Positions 17,770 to 26,507 of a stretch of DNA of 64,000 nt are shown here, in pieces (the first letter of the stretch is position 1; every line of letters starts with the position of its first letter). The stretch is from Ferroplasma acidiphilum (lineage in GTDB: Archaea; Thermoplasmatota; Thermoplasmata; Thermoplasmatales; Thermoplasmataceae), in NCBI RefSeq assembly GCF_002078355.1, contig NZ_CP015363.1, positions 992,001 to 1,056,000 on the forward strand, read 5' to 3'. Position numbers and translations under genes: made by a program. The notes below the pieces were generated by a model, which was not told the origin of the DNA, did no database searches, and saw only the letters and a program-made list of their open reading frames with translations.

Positions 17770-18546
17770 CTATTCATCAGGTGTACTTATAGGCGCTTTT
17801 ATGCTTAAACCCCCATCCACCATTATTGATGCTCCGGTTATAAAAGACGACTGGTTTGATGCCAGAAATAATACTGTATTTGCAACTTCTTCAGGCTTTC
17901 CTATTCTTCCTAAAGGATGCTGCAAACCCCATTCCCTTATTTTGTCTTTAATTTTTTCTTCATTGTTGCCGACTTCCAGAATAGCTGCTTTCCTGACCAG
18001 AGGTGTATCTATTGTAGCTGGCAATACAGCATTGCATCTTATTTCAGGGGCATAATCCAGAGCTATACTCTTTGTCAATCCTATTATCGCATGCTTTGAT
18101 GTTACATATGCAGCTGCGTTTTTTGTTATAATATTTGCCTGGACTGATGAGATATTTATTATATTGCCACTGTGGTTTTTTATCATTTCTGGAATGCAGT
18201 ACTTTGATACATTATAAACCCCTTTAACATTTATGTCCATAATTCGATCCCACATGCCTTCATCTGTTTTATCAAGCCTTGCATACTCTTCTATCCCTGC
18301 ATTATTAACAAGAATATCTATACCATTAAATTTGGAAAGAATATTTTCAATGGTACTTTTTACATCGTTGCTACCGGAAACGTCACAATTATAGTATGTA
18401 ATTCGATCATCAGTATCTTCTGGAATGTTTCTAGATATTGACATGACATTTGCCCCTTCTTCCAAAAACCTGAGGGCAATTGCTCTGCCAATGCCTTTGG
18501 AACCACCTGTAACAAGGACATTTTTACCTTTTAAATCATCATACAT
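17770..18546 (-). CDS. aldT: SDR-family D-aldohexose (D-mannose) dehydrogenase, AldT-like
   Basis: Short-chain dehydrogenase of 258 residues. The cofactor site is TGGSKGIGRA near residue 15 and NNAGIE near 87. The catalytic residues are Ser in NISSVQA, then YVTSK. A segment near the catalytic lysine (SKHAIIGLTKSIALDYAP, and ATIDTPLVRKAA after it) and the C-terminal GGLSIKAPISTP match, from memory, the Thermoplasma acidophilum AldT enzyme, which oxidises D-mannose and 2-deoxyglucose. It would convert mannose to mannonolactone or mannonate, the substrate of the UxuA encoded next to it. I use the ATG at 18546 in preference to the upstream TTG at 18555. Confidence 0.88.
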   Translation of the reverse strand: MYDDLKGKNVLVTGGSKGIGRAIALRFLEEGANVMSISRNIPEDTDDRITYYNCDVSGSNDVKSTIENILSKFNGIDILVNNAGIEEYARLDKTDEGMWDRIMDINVKGVYNVSKYCIPEMIKNHSGNIINISSVQANIITKNAAAYVTSKHAIIGLTKSIALDYAPEIRCNAVLPATIDTPLVRKAAILEVGNNEEKIKDKIREWGLQHPLGRIGKPEEVANTVLFLASNQSSFITGASIMVDGGLSIKAPISTPDE

Positions 18547-18809
18547 AGATAACAAATCTGATGAAAATATTTAAGGATGTGTTGAATTACATTTATAAAA
18601 AATCCAGGGTGAATTGTGGGGTTATTAAAATCGGGTATCGTGAATTTCATTTCTGGCATAGGAGGCAGCATAAATAGCCTTTAGCATCAATAGTCACATG
18701 GATAAATTTGTAAAGCATACTATAGTATTCTGAATCAGTTAACGGTAGTGCATTTTAATAATTAACATACAAAATAATTAAATGATTATATAAAAGATAA
18801 ATAATAAAT

Positions 18810-19415
18810 TTACTTCTTTTTACTACCTATGCCAGCCCCAAGTGGTATTCTCCCCGCATGATTACTGTTGGTAACTACGGCAAATGCAGTATATATAGCA
18901 AAGGCTGCAGCCAGTATTCCAAGATATCCTCCAATATGGGTTATTATTACAACACCTGACATTGCGCCGGCCCCCAGGAAAAAGAACGTGAGCCAGAGGA
19001 ACAGGAAAGTAAACATAAGTCCCAGATTTAACCTGATTGCAGTTACAAACATATACAACGTAAATACTCCCCAGAGAAGCAATGAAACGCCAAGTGCTTC
19101 GTTAGTAACTGTAATAACACTAAAATGCGCCGCAACCTCAAGGAATACGTACCACAACCAGAATGCACCGTAAGATGAAAAGGCAACAAAACCAAATTGA
19201 GAGCCCCTTCTCATTTCCCATTGGCCTGCTATAAGCTGGGCAATGCCCCCGTAAGCAAAAGCGAAGGAAATTGCCATGCCAGTTCCACCCTTTGACCCAA
19301 TAATTCCGGCATTGACAAAGCTGAGCATAAATGTTGTCAGCGCAAAGCCAGTTAATCCAAGTGGTGCAGGGTCTACCTTAAAAACCGTTCCAAATACATT
19401 TTCAGTTTCATCCAT
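18810..19415 (-). CDS. acetate uptake transporter, GPR1/FUN34/YaaH (AceTr) family
   Basis: The 201-residue protein has six membrane helices and the family signature APLGLTGFALTTFMLS near the N-terminus (the NPAPLGL-type motif, here DPAPLGL). Family members such as SatP and Ato/AceP move acetate or succinate with protons. It is divergent from acetyl-CoA synthetase across 580 bases, which makes acetate the likely substrate. It is unusual here in having a real ribosome-binding site and a predicted 5' leader of about 45 bases holding an inverted repeat. Confidence 0.88.
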   Translation of the reverse strand: MDETENVFGTVFKVDPAPLGLTGFALTTFMLSFVNAGIIGSKGGTGMAISFAFAYGGIAQLIAGQWEMRRGSQFGFVAFSSYGAFWLWYVFLEVAAHFSVITVTNEALGVSLLLWGVFTLYMFVTAIRLNLGLMFTFLFLWLTFFFLGAGAMSGVVIITHIGGYLGILAAAFAIYTAFAVVTNSNHAGRIPLGAGIGSKKK

Positions 19416-19420
19416 ATTTA

Positions 19421-19429
19421 CACTCCTTT
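19421..19429 (-). promoter_or_regulatory. ribosome-binding site of the acetate transporter
   Basis: On the minus strand AAAGGAGTG lies five bases before the ATG at 19415. Good Shine-Dalgarno spacing is rare in this window, and it agrees with a TATA box (TTTTTATA, 19490-19483) set further upstream. Confidence 0.6.
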
Positions 19430-19432
19430 ATT

Positions 19433-19458
19433 TGCAACAATTCAACTTGACTGTTGCA
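19433..19458. repeat. TGCAACA-N12-TGTTGCA inverted repeat at the predicted start site of the acetate transporter gene
   Basis: Perfect 7-base arms (19433-19439 and 19452-19458) are separated by 12 bases. They lie between the minus-strand TATA box and the ribosome-binding site, beginning at about the predicted transcription start. The repeat could be an operator or a hairpin at the 5' end of the mRNA. Confidence 0.5.
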
Positions 19459-19996
19459 GTTTACGAAATCAATCATTATTTGTATAAAAATTTATTGTAT
19501 TGTACGTTACTATATTTCTATTGTTTTTTATAGCTTATATTAGTTCTCATTATCCCACCTTCTCTGTGTTTCATAATACTATAAGGGCATCTGCAGCTAG
19601 CCAGGAGCATATTACATGATCAACGAACTTAAATTGAGAACTGGAAATCCAAACCTCATATCTCTTATTCTCAAAGGCACTTGCCAATATCAATCAATTT
19701 ATATGAGATACACTAATATTCAGCATAAAATTCAGTCTCTGCTAGTAGTAGTTTAAAATTTATGATTATGGGTGAACAGTGCGTAACAATATTCAGCTTA
19801 CATTTTATTTTGAAAAATTTACTGGAGACGAATTACACCGGGAACCTAATAACTAATTATCCTCATATAGGTTGAATGGAGGAAAATTGTATAAGTAAGT
19901 GTTAGGGCAGAATACGTGTAAACGAGAAAAATTTACAAAAATTATCTGGCTATTGACGTATTTATTTATATAGTCTATTTCACAAAATTTAAATAT
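19459..19996. other. divergent control region between acetate transporter and acetyl-CoA synthetase
   Basis: No convincing gene is seen. The left end holds the TATA box of the transporter (19483-19490), and the right end holds TTTATATA (19965-19972) plus TTTAAATA (about 19988-19995) before acs. The middle 450 bases look like plain AT-rich spacer, unusually long for this compact genome. Long upstream regulation or an undetected small RNA is possible. Confidence 0.5.
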
Positions 19997-20017
19997 GTGT
20001 CAATCCTATATTTATCT

Positions 20018-21937
20018 ATGAAAGATACTTTGCCAATGGATGAAAAATACAAAGTGCACATGAGCAAATACTTTGAAGAATACGAAAGGTCTTTAAAAGA
20101 TGTTAACGGATTCTGGAATGAAAATGGACGGATAATAGACTGGTTTAAGCCGTTTGATAAAGTACTTGATGACTCTAAAAAACCATTTTACCGCTGGTTT
20201 ATCAATGGAAAAACTAATCTATCATATAATTGCCTTGACAGGCACATACAGAACGAGAAACGGAACAAAGTAGCGTTTATATGGGTTCCGGAGAGAGGAG
20301 AGGAAAAGGTTGTAACATATTTTGGATTATACAGGAGGGTCAATGCATTTGCAAGGGGATTATTAAACCTCGGTGTAAAAAAGGGAGATAAAATTACAAT
20401 ATACATGCCTATGATCCTTGAAGCACCAATAGCAATGCTGGCGTGTGCAAGAATAGGTGCGGTATTTAATGTTGTATTCTCCGGTTTCGGTGAACAGGCC
20501 CTGGCTGAGAGAATAAATAATTCAAATTCTAAAACAATTATAACTGCTGATGGAGGATATAGAAAGGGGAATATTATACAGCTAAAAAATATTGTTGATA
20601 AGGCTATAGACCTTAGCAATGGTGTGGACAATGTCATTGTAGTAAAAAACACACATACAGAAATAGACATGGAGCCGGACCGTGATTATTACTATGATGA
20701 TATTATAGAAGATGGATATGTAGAGCCCGAGCAAATGGATTCAAATGACCCATTATTTATTCTGTATACCTCAGGAACTACCGGAAAGCCCAAAGGTATT
20801 TTACATGCCAACGGAGGATATCCTGTCTGGATTGCCAATACATTAAAATGGGCATTTAATCCGAAAGACGAGGATAGGTGGTGGTGTGCTGCTGATATTG
20901 GATGGATCACCGGGCATAGCTATATAGTGTTTGCACCTTTATTGTTAGGTTTAACATCTGTAATGTATGAAGGAGCTATAGATTATCCAAAGCCAGACAG
21001 GATGTGGGAGATTATTGAAAGATATGGCGTTAACCTTCTATATACATCACCAACGGCAATAAGGCTGTTAATGAAATACGGAGAAAAATACCCGTTGTCA
21101 CATGACCTGTCTTCCTTAAAAACCCTGGGCACTGTTGGTGAACCTATAAATCCTGCAGCATGGCACTGGTACTATGAAGTAATTGGAAAGAGCAGATGCC
21201 CTATAATTGATACCTACTGGCAAACAGAAACAGGCGGTTTTACAATATCACCCTCTGCCAGGCTGGGATTGCCCGATCTAAAGCCGGGTTCGGCCACGTT
21301 CCCTATGCCCGGTATAGATGCGGAAATCCTGGATGAAAATGGGAAAAATGTAAAGCCAGGGGAAAAGGGGTATATAGTAATTAAAAAGCCATGGCCCGGA
21401 TTGATGCTCACCGTGAATAATGATGATAAAAGGTACATTGACACATATTTCTCAAAATTCAAGGGCAAATATTTTATGGGTGACTATGCCATTCAGGATG
21501 ATGATGGATATTACTGGCTTCTGGGCAGATCGGATGAAGTTTTGAAGGTATCCGGGCACAGGATTGGTACGATTGAAGTTGAGGACGGTTTAGTATCCAT
21601 GAAGGAAATAGCTGAAGCAGCTGTATTTGGCAAACCGGATACAGTAAAAGGAGATACCATCGTTGCATTTGCAACATTAAAAGATGGATATGAAAAATCC
21701 CCTGAATTAATAGAGAATATTAAAAAAAGGATAAGGAATAATCTCGGCCCAATTATGGTTCCGGAGGAAATTCACATAGTGAGTACAGTGCCGAAAACCA
21801 GAAGTGGAAAAATAATGAGGCGAGTAATTAAGGCAGTTTACCTGGATCAATTGCCCGGAGATATCAGCACACTGGAAAATGAAGCATCTGTTGAAGAAAT
21901 AAAAAGGGCAGTGGACATTATAAAGAAAGGAGAGTGA
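20018..21937 (+). CDS. acs: acetyl-CoA synthetase, AMP-forming
   Basis: Acs activates acetate with ATP and CoA to acetyl-CoA in the cytosol. The protein of about 639 residues has the full ANL-superfamily set: P-loop YTSGTTGKPKGI, then YWQTETGG (the A5 core), GDYAIQDDDGYYWLLGRSDEVLKVSGHR (hinge), and PKTRSGKIMRR with the catalytic lysine. Length and motif order are those of true Acs. The ATG at 20018 fits a TTTAAATA box 26 bases away. A GTG at 19997, seven codons earlier, fits a second, stronger TATA box, so the exact start is open. The divergent acetate permease supports acetate assimilation. Confidence 0.95.
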   Translation: MKDTLPMDEKYKVHMSKYFEEYERSLKDVNGFWNENGRIIDWFKPFDKVLDDSKKPFYRWFINGKTNLSYNCLDRHIQNEKRNKVAFIWVPERGEEKVVTYFGLYRRVNAFARGLLNLGVKKGDKITIYMPMILEAPIAMLACARIGAVFNVVFSGFGEQALAERINNSNSKTIITADGGYRKGNIIQLKNIVDKAIDLSNGVDNVIVVKNTHTEIDMEPDRDYYYDDIIEDGYVEPEQMDSNDPLFILYTSGTTGKPKGILHANGGYPVWIANTLKWAFNPKDEDRWWCAADIGWITGHSYIVFAPLLLGLTSVMYEGAIDYPKPDRMWEIIERYGVNLLYTSPTAIRLLMKYGEKYPLSHDLSSLKTLGTVGEPINPAAWHWYYEVIGKSRCPIIDTYWQTETGGFTISPSARLGLPDLKPGSATFPMPGIDAEILDENGKNVKPGEKGYIVIKKPWPGLMLTVNNDDKRYIDTYFSKFKGKYFMGDYAIQDDDGYYWLLGRSDEVLKVSGHRIGTIEVEDGLVSMKEIAEAAVFGKPDTVKGDTIVAFATLKDGYEKSPELIENIKKRIRNNLGPIMVPEEIHIVSTVPKTRSGKIMRRVIKAVYLDQLPGDISTLENEASVEEIKRAVDIIKKGE

Positions 21938-22142
21938 TTTGGGAAAAAATAAATCATTCCCCTTAAACCATGAACCATTGGGTTTATTCCATTGTGTTTA
22001 GTGCCCTTTTAAGGTTTCTGCCTATTCCAGGTATTCTATGATTTGCTTACCCAGTTTTGTATCTGAATATAATTGACATACCGGACTCTGCTATCATGAT
22101 ATTCTTTATCTTTTTGTTCTCTTTATGATTTATATGTAGTCA

Positions 22143-22150
22143 TATTCAAA
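22143..22150. repeat. target-site duplication, left copy
   Basis: TATTCAAA abuts the left inverted repeat of the IS256-family element and is repeated exactly at 23405-23412. The 8-bp length is typical of the family. Confidence 0.85.
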
Positions 22151-23404
22151 GATAGTGTAAGTAATTGTCTGTAAATTATAAATGGCCTTGCATAATTTAG
22201 ATTGGGGTGAAAAAAATGCAAGACCAATTAGAAGTAATAAAAGAAAAGATAAAAAGTTATGGATTGAACAGAGAAAATATGAGGGATTTAAAGAAGTGGA
22301 TCCTGAATGATCTCATGAATGAGGAAGCAGAAGAGCAAATAAATGCATCCAGGTATGAGAGAAATAGTAATAGAAAGGATTACAGGAATGGGTATAAGCA
22401 GAGATCATTATTGACAACAGATGGAAAGATTATACTGGATAAGCCACAGTTCAGGGAAACATCTTTCCATACAGCTGTATTTGACAATTATTCAAGGGTA
22501 GAGAGAGCTGTAGAATCCATTATACTGGAATCATACCTTAGTGGAGTTTCTACAAGGAATGTGAATAAGGTAGTAAAATCCTTAGATGTACAGGTATCAC
22601 CATCCTATGTATCGTCATTATACTCAAGGCTTGATAAAACAGTAAATGAATTCCTTGAAAGGAAGATAGATGGAGTATATAAATTCATATACATAGATGG
22701 TACATACCTTAAAATAAGGAATAATGGAAGGTACAGGAATAAGGCCATCTATATCTGTGTAGGAATTAACAGTGATGGATATAGAGAGATATTAGGTGCA
22801 AGAATATATGATTCTGAAACTGAAATACAGTGGGAATTATTCTTTGATGATCTGAAAAACAGGGGATTAAATAGTGTTGAAATGGTAATATCAGATGGAA
22901 ATAAGGGTATTAGAGAAGCAGTTAAACAGTCATTTCCTGGTGCTTCATGGCAATACTGCCATGTACACTTTATGAGGAATTTAAGGAAATTAATGGGAAA
23001 ACAGCAATGGAAAGATATATCATTGCTGGTAAAGCGGGCACTGGATAATCCTGATATACTCCCTGTACTGCAGGATAAGCTTGTTGATAAAGGATTGGAT
23101 AAATGTTCTACTATGTTTGACAGATACTATGATTCATTATACAACTATAGATCATTCAATACAAATATACAGGGGCTTAGAAGACTAAGAGTATCCAATA
23201 CCATAGAAAGATTGAATGCAGAAATAAAAAGAAGGACTAAGAAAATAGGTGCATTTCCATCTGATGATTCTGCAATGAGATTAGCAGGTTCTATAATGAT
23301 GGACATAAATGAGGAGTATGTAACAGGAAGAAAATATATAAATATGGAGGAGATTAACAGAGAGTAAGGCTATTTACAATTTACAGAAAATAATGTACAT
23401 TATC
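22151..23404 (+). mobile_element. complete IS256-family insertion sequence, 1254 bp
   Basis: The element is bounded by imperfect terminal inverted repeats of 39 bases (22151-22189 and 23366-23404, 32 of 39 matching), which start GATA and end GCCTT on the inside. It is flanked by a perfect 8-bp duplication TATTCAAA. One intact transposase gene fills it, and its stop codon lies at the edge of the right inverted repeat. The perfect duplication and unbroken gene point to a recent, probably active insertion between acs and an aldo/keto reductase gene. Confidence 0.93.
22207..23367 (+). CDS. IS256/Mutator-family transposase
   Basis: The 386-residue DDE transposase has the catalytic acids in IYIDGTYLK (Asp164), MVISDGNKG (Asp230) and NTIERLNAEIKRR (Glu near 335). 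Between the second Asp and the Glu lies the QYCHVHFMRNL block with the conserved Cys and His that marks the Mutator superfamily. The N-terminal third is the DNA-binding part. Translation may start at the GTG at 22207 or the ATG at 22216. The gene is complete and sits inside intact inverted repeats. Confidence 0.95.
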   Translation: MKKMQDQLEVIKEKIKSYGLNRENMRDLKKWILNDLMNEEAEEQINASRYERNSNRKDYRNGYKQRSLLTTDGKIILDKPQFRETSFHTAVFDNYSRVERAVESIILESYLSGVSTRNVNKVVKSLDVQVSPSYVSSLYSRLDKTVNEFLERKIDGVYKFIYIDGTYLKIRNNGRYRNKAIYICVGINSDGYREILGARIYDSETEIQWELFFDDLKNRGLNSVEMVISDGNKGIREAVKQSFPGASWQYCHVHFMRNLRKLMGKQQWKDISLLVKRALDNPDILPVLQDKLVDKGLDKCSTMFDRYYDSLYNYRSFNTNIQGLRRLRVSNTIERLNAEIKRRTKKIGAFPSDDSAMRLAGSIMMDINEEYVTGRKYINMEEINRE

Positions 23405-23412
23405 TATTCAAA
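23405..23412. repeat. target-site duplication, right copy
   Basis: TATTCAAA, identical to 22143-22150, directly follows the right inverted repeat of the IS256-family element. Confidence 0.85.
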
Positions 23413-23502
23413 AAGGATTAACAATAAATTATGTATTACTTTTCTGTGGCCTGCAATTATCCGGTATCCCAAGTATTAAATAGGGATTATAAATTTTATT
23501 TA

Positions 23503-24531
23503 ATGAAATATGTTAATGTTGGAAATTCTGGATTAAAAGTTTCTACAGTGGCCATAGGTACATGGCACCTGCCAGGATCAGGACAATTTGTTAATAAGGT
23601 TGAATCTGTAGATGAAGAAGAATTTAAGAAAATTTTCAAGAAAGCTTATGATTTAGGCATAAATTTCTATGATACAGCAGATATTTACCATGGAAGAGTG
23701 GAACATAATGAGGATTGCATAGAATGCACAGGCAACTCGGAAAGGGTTCTTGGTAATATTTTAAAAGATTATGATAGGGAATCACTGGTTATATCTACAA
23801 AGGTAGCTGGACCTATGAATTATTATGTTAATTCATCCGGTCTATCCAGAAAACATATACTGCATGGCATTAAAAGTTCACTGGAGAGGCTAAAAACAGA
23901 TTATGTGGATTTATACCAGTTCCACTGGTCAGATAACGATACTCCATTAATAGAGACTTTAAAGGCAATGAGCCATACCGTCGACCTTGACCTATCCAGG
24001 TATATAGGGATGAGCAATGTTAATGCCTGTGATATTCCGGAATTTATGAATTTATCTGAAAAATATAATTTAAATAATTTTATAACAATGCAGGAGGCTT
24101 ATAATATACTTGACAGGAAAATTGAGAATGATAAGATTCTATATGCACAGAGATACAACTTAGGCTTGCTTGCATATATACCCCTTGATCAGGGGATACT
24201 TGCAGGGAAGTACTTAAACAATTACGGAAAAGGTTCCAGAATTACATACTATTCTGGGTTACAAAATGAAATAGATAGAACATTGAATACAGTAAAAAAA
24301 TTAAAGGAATTTGCTGATGAAAATGATATTACATTATCCCAGCTCGCCATAGCATGGCTATTAAATAGAGGTAGAGAATTAAATATTAAAATTATACCGC
24401 TACTGGGAATAACAAACATAAAATATCTGGATGACAATATAAATGCACTGAATGTGAACTTAAAAACTGAAGATATGAAATATATAAATGAATTATCCAG
24501 TGCTTATACTAATGACAACATGGGCCATTAG
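23503..24531 (+). CDS. aldo/keto reductase
   Basis: A TIM-barrel NADP-dependent oxidoreductase of 342 residues. The catalytic tetrad is visible: Asp in FYDTADIYHG, Tyr in the same motif, Lys in VISTKVAGP, and His in YQFHWSDND. The sequence opens with VNVGNSGLKVSTVAIGTW, typical of the AKR group related to the potassium-channel beta subunit. It reduces or oxidises an aldehyde or sugar; the substrate is unknown. The ATG at 23503 has a TATTAAATA box 25 bases upstream. The longer frame back to 23431 adds 24 unlikely residues. The IS256 element lies just upstream and may have separated the gene from part of its old control region. Confidence 0.87.
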   Translation: MKYVNVGNSGLKVSTVAIGTWHLPGSGQFVNKVESVDEEEFKKIFKKAYDLGINFYDTADIYHGRVEHNEDCIECTGNSERVLGNILKDYDRESLVISTKVAGPMNYYVNSSGLSRKHILHGIKSSLERLKTDYVDLYQFHWSDNDTPLIETLKAMSHTVDLDLSRYIGMSNVNACDIPEFMNLSEKYNLNNFITMQEAYNILDRKIENDKILYAQRYNLGLLAYIPLDQGILAGKYLNNYGKGSRITYYSGLQNEIDRTLNTVKKLKEFADENDITLSQLAIAWLLNRGRELNIKIIPLLGITNIKYLDDNINALNVNLKTEDMKYINELSSAYTNDNMGH

Positions 24532-24573
24532 TTTAAGAAAAATAAAACAAGTTTAGGAAGGCATATATTCATT

Positions 24574-24702
24574 CAGTGGTTTAAATCACAGAGTTCAATC
24601 AACATTACATGGTCATTGCCGTAAGGGGGTTATAGTTAAAGCTATTATACAAAGTTAAAGGAAAAAATAAAAATTAAAAATAAGACCATAAATAGGTATG
24701 AT
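24574..24702 (+). repeat. diverged direct repeat, copy A (left edge of sugar island)
   Basis: About 130 bases that align over their length with copy B at 35108-35252, with roughly 75% matching and a few gaps. Shared blocks include AGTTCAAT, TCATTGC, ATTATACAAAGTTAAAG and ATAAGAC-ATAAATA. It opens with a weak hairpin (GTGGT, loop, ATCAC). It lies in the 455-base gap between the aldo/keto reductase and a small secreted protein gene. The rest of that gap shows no gene. It may be an eroded insertion-sequence end or a non-coding RNA. Confidence 0.65.
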
Positions 24703-24986
24703 ATGTGAAATATTAGATGCAATAATCAAATAGAGATATTGTTCAGAACTTAATGGTATTCTGTTCGACTATTAAAGAAGTGCGGAGAGTTAGTAAAATT
24801 CTCTTATATTTTTAGCATTTAATTTGATGATCTGTATATCTGTTGTATATTCACCGGGTAGAGCAAATAGATTCCTTTTAGAATTAATGCTATTATTTGA
24901 GATGAGATTTAACTTTTTGTCGAATTTTTACATCATTCAATTTTTGCTATCGTTACCTTTTTATATGTATATACATTCTTTTAGTG

Positions 24987-25457
24987 ATGTTCAATTATAG
25001 AAAAGTTATTGCCACACTTATCACTTTTATACTTGTATTTATAATTATAATGTCAGGTTACATTTATTATCATAATTTTGATGAAAATAATAACAAGATA
25101 TATAATGACTCGATAAGTAAGATAAATGTGGGACAAATAGGGATTGATTATAATTATACCAAAATTATTTTTCCAAATACTGTAAATTCCAATTCAAATT
25201 TTAATATTATAATACTTTTTAATTCAAATATTTCAATCAAATATATATATACTCAAACTTCAGGGTTTTGTGTTTCAGAATGGTCATTTCATTATGGTTC
25301 CTATACAGAAAATGGCACTACACAGGGAGAATTTATAGGCTCTGTTGCAGAAAATATAGGAATATTAAATATAACCATTAAGGCTCCTGATCATTATTAT
25401 AATGGATACATTTCATTGCATCTTGTTGGCAATGTTCCTGAAACAGTTATTTATTAA
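24987..25457 (+). CDS. small membrane-anchored extracellular protein, unknown function
   Basis: A protein of about 156 residues. Residues 5-27 form one hydrophobic helix (VIATLITFILVFIIIMSGYI) after a short basic start. The remaining 125 residues are Asn/Ser/Tyr-rich with several N-x-S/T sites, as in surface-exposed, glycosylated archaeal proteins. The likely topology is N-terminus in, bulk outside. I do not recognise the domain. The 3' end overlaps by 11 bases the stop of the convergent sugar ABC ATPase gene. Its place beside the importer could mean an accessory surface role, which is a guess. Confidence 0.6.
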   Translation: MFNYRKVIATLITFILVFIIIMSGYIYYHNFDENNNKIYNDSISKINVGQIGIDYNYTKIIFPNTVNSNSNFNIIILFNSNISIKYIYTQTSGFCVSEWSFHYGSYTENGTTQGEFIGSVAENIGILNITIKAPDHYYNGYISLHLVGNVPETVIY

Positions 25458-26502
25458 TATTATCACCTTTTTCATTAAATACATGACATTTATTTAAGTT
25501 AAAGTATACAGGAATTTCTTTCCCTATACTTATATCACTTTCTTCTGTAATTATTTTTATTTCCTTATCACTTCCTGCCATCCCTATTATTAATGTGCGC
25601 GATCCAAGTAATTCCGAAATTTTAGGTACAATTTTTCCTTCTATATCATCATCATTTTGTTTATGTAAATATATATTTTCTGGCCTTACGCCTAATGTAA
25701 TGTTCTTATCTTCTGAATTTAATTTAAACTGAATTGAGCATTCGCCTTCATATATATTTCCATTTTTTCTGCATGAAAGCATATTCATTTCAGGATCACC
25801 AAGGAAAGTTGCAATATACTCATTTACTGGATTGTTATAGATATCTATTGGCTTACCATATTGTTCTAATAACCCATTGTGCAGAATTCCTATATGATCG
25901 CCAAGAGACATCGCTTCCATCTGATCATGAGTTACATAAATAAATGTTCTATTCAGTTCTTCCTGCATCAATTTTAACTCATTCCTAATTTTTGACCTTA
26001 TATTTGCGTCCAAATTGCTTAGTGGCTCATCCAGTAAAAATATTTTTGGGTCACGTACAAGCGCCCTTCCAAGTGCAATTCTTTGGGCCTGGCCCCCGGA
26101 TAATTCTCGCGGGTATCTGTCAAGTAATGTTGTAATATCAAGCGTCTTTGCGACTTCATTTACAATTCTTATTATGCTTTCTTTCTTGTAATTTAACATT
26201 TTTAATGGGAACGCCATATTTTTAAACACTGTCATATGGGGATATAACGCGTAATTTTGAAAAACCATAGCAACCCCACGTTCTACCGGTGACAATTGAT
26301 TAACAGCATTGTTGTCAAATAGGATTTTGCCACTATCCATTGTATCCAGACCGGCGAGTATATTTAATGTTGTTGATTTCCCTGATCCGGAAGAACCAAG
26401 TAATACAAAGAATTCTCCGTTTTCTATATCAAAATTCAAACCTTTCAATACTGGAACTTTTCCGTATGATTTGTATACATCTATTACTTTTACATCTGCC
26501 AT
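25447..26502 (-). CDS. sugar ABC transporter ATPase (MalK/UgpC-like, CUT1)
   Basis: The 351-residue ATPase has Walker A GSSGSGKS, Q-loop VFQNYALYPHMTV, signature LSGGQAQRIALGRAL, Walker B FLLDEPLSNLD and H-loop YVTHDQMEAMS. The C-terminal 110 residues form the OB-fold (TOBE) regulatory domain with LGVRPENIYL, as in MalK-type ATPases that serve di- and oligosaccharide importers. It is the last gene of a four-gene operon and follows the second permease after five bases. Confidence 0.93.
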   Translation of the reverse strand: MADVKVIDVYKSYGKVPVLKGLNFDIENGEFFVLLGSSGSGKSTTLNILAGLDTMDSGKILFDNNAVNQLSPVERGVAMVFQNYALYPHMTVFKNMAFPLKMLNYKKESIIRIVNEVAKTLDITTLLDRYPRELSGGQAQRIALGRALVRDPKIFLLDEPLSNLDANIRSKIRNELKLMQEELNRTFIYVTHDQMEAMSLGDHIGILHNGLLEQYGKPIDIYNNPVNEYIATFLGDPEMNMLSCRKNGNIYEGECSIQFKLNSEDKNITLGVRPENIYLHKQNDDDIEGKIVPKISELLGSRTLIIGMAGSDKEIKIITEESDISIGKEIPVYFNLNKCHVFNEKGDNINK

Positions 26503-26507
26503 TTAAA

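Noticed and set aside
21966-21986. AAACC...GGTTT inverted repeat after acs, a possible terminator.
   Set aside because: The stem is short, no T-run follows, and archaeal terminators do not need such hairpins.
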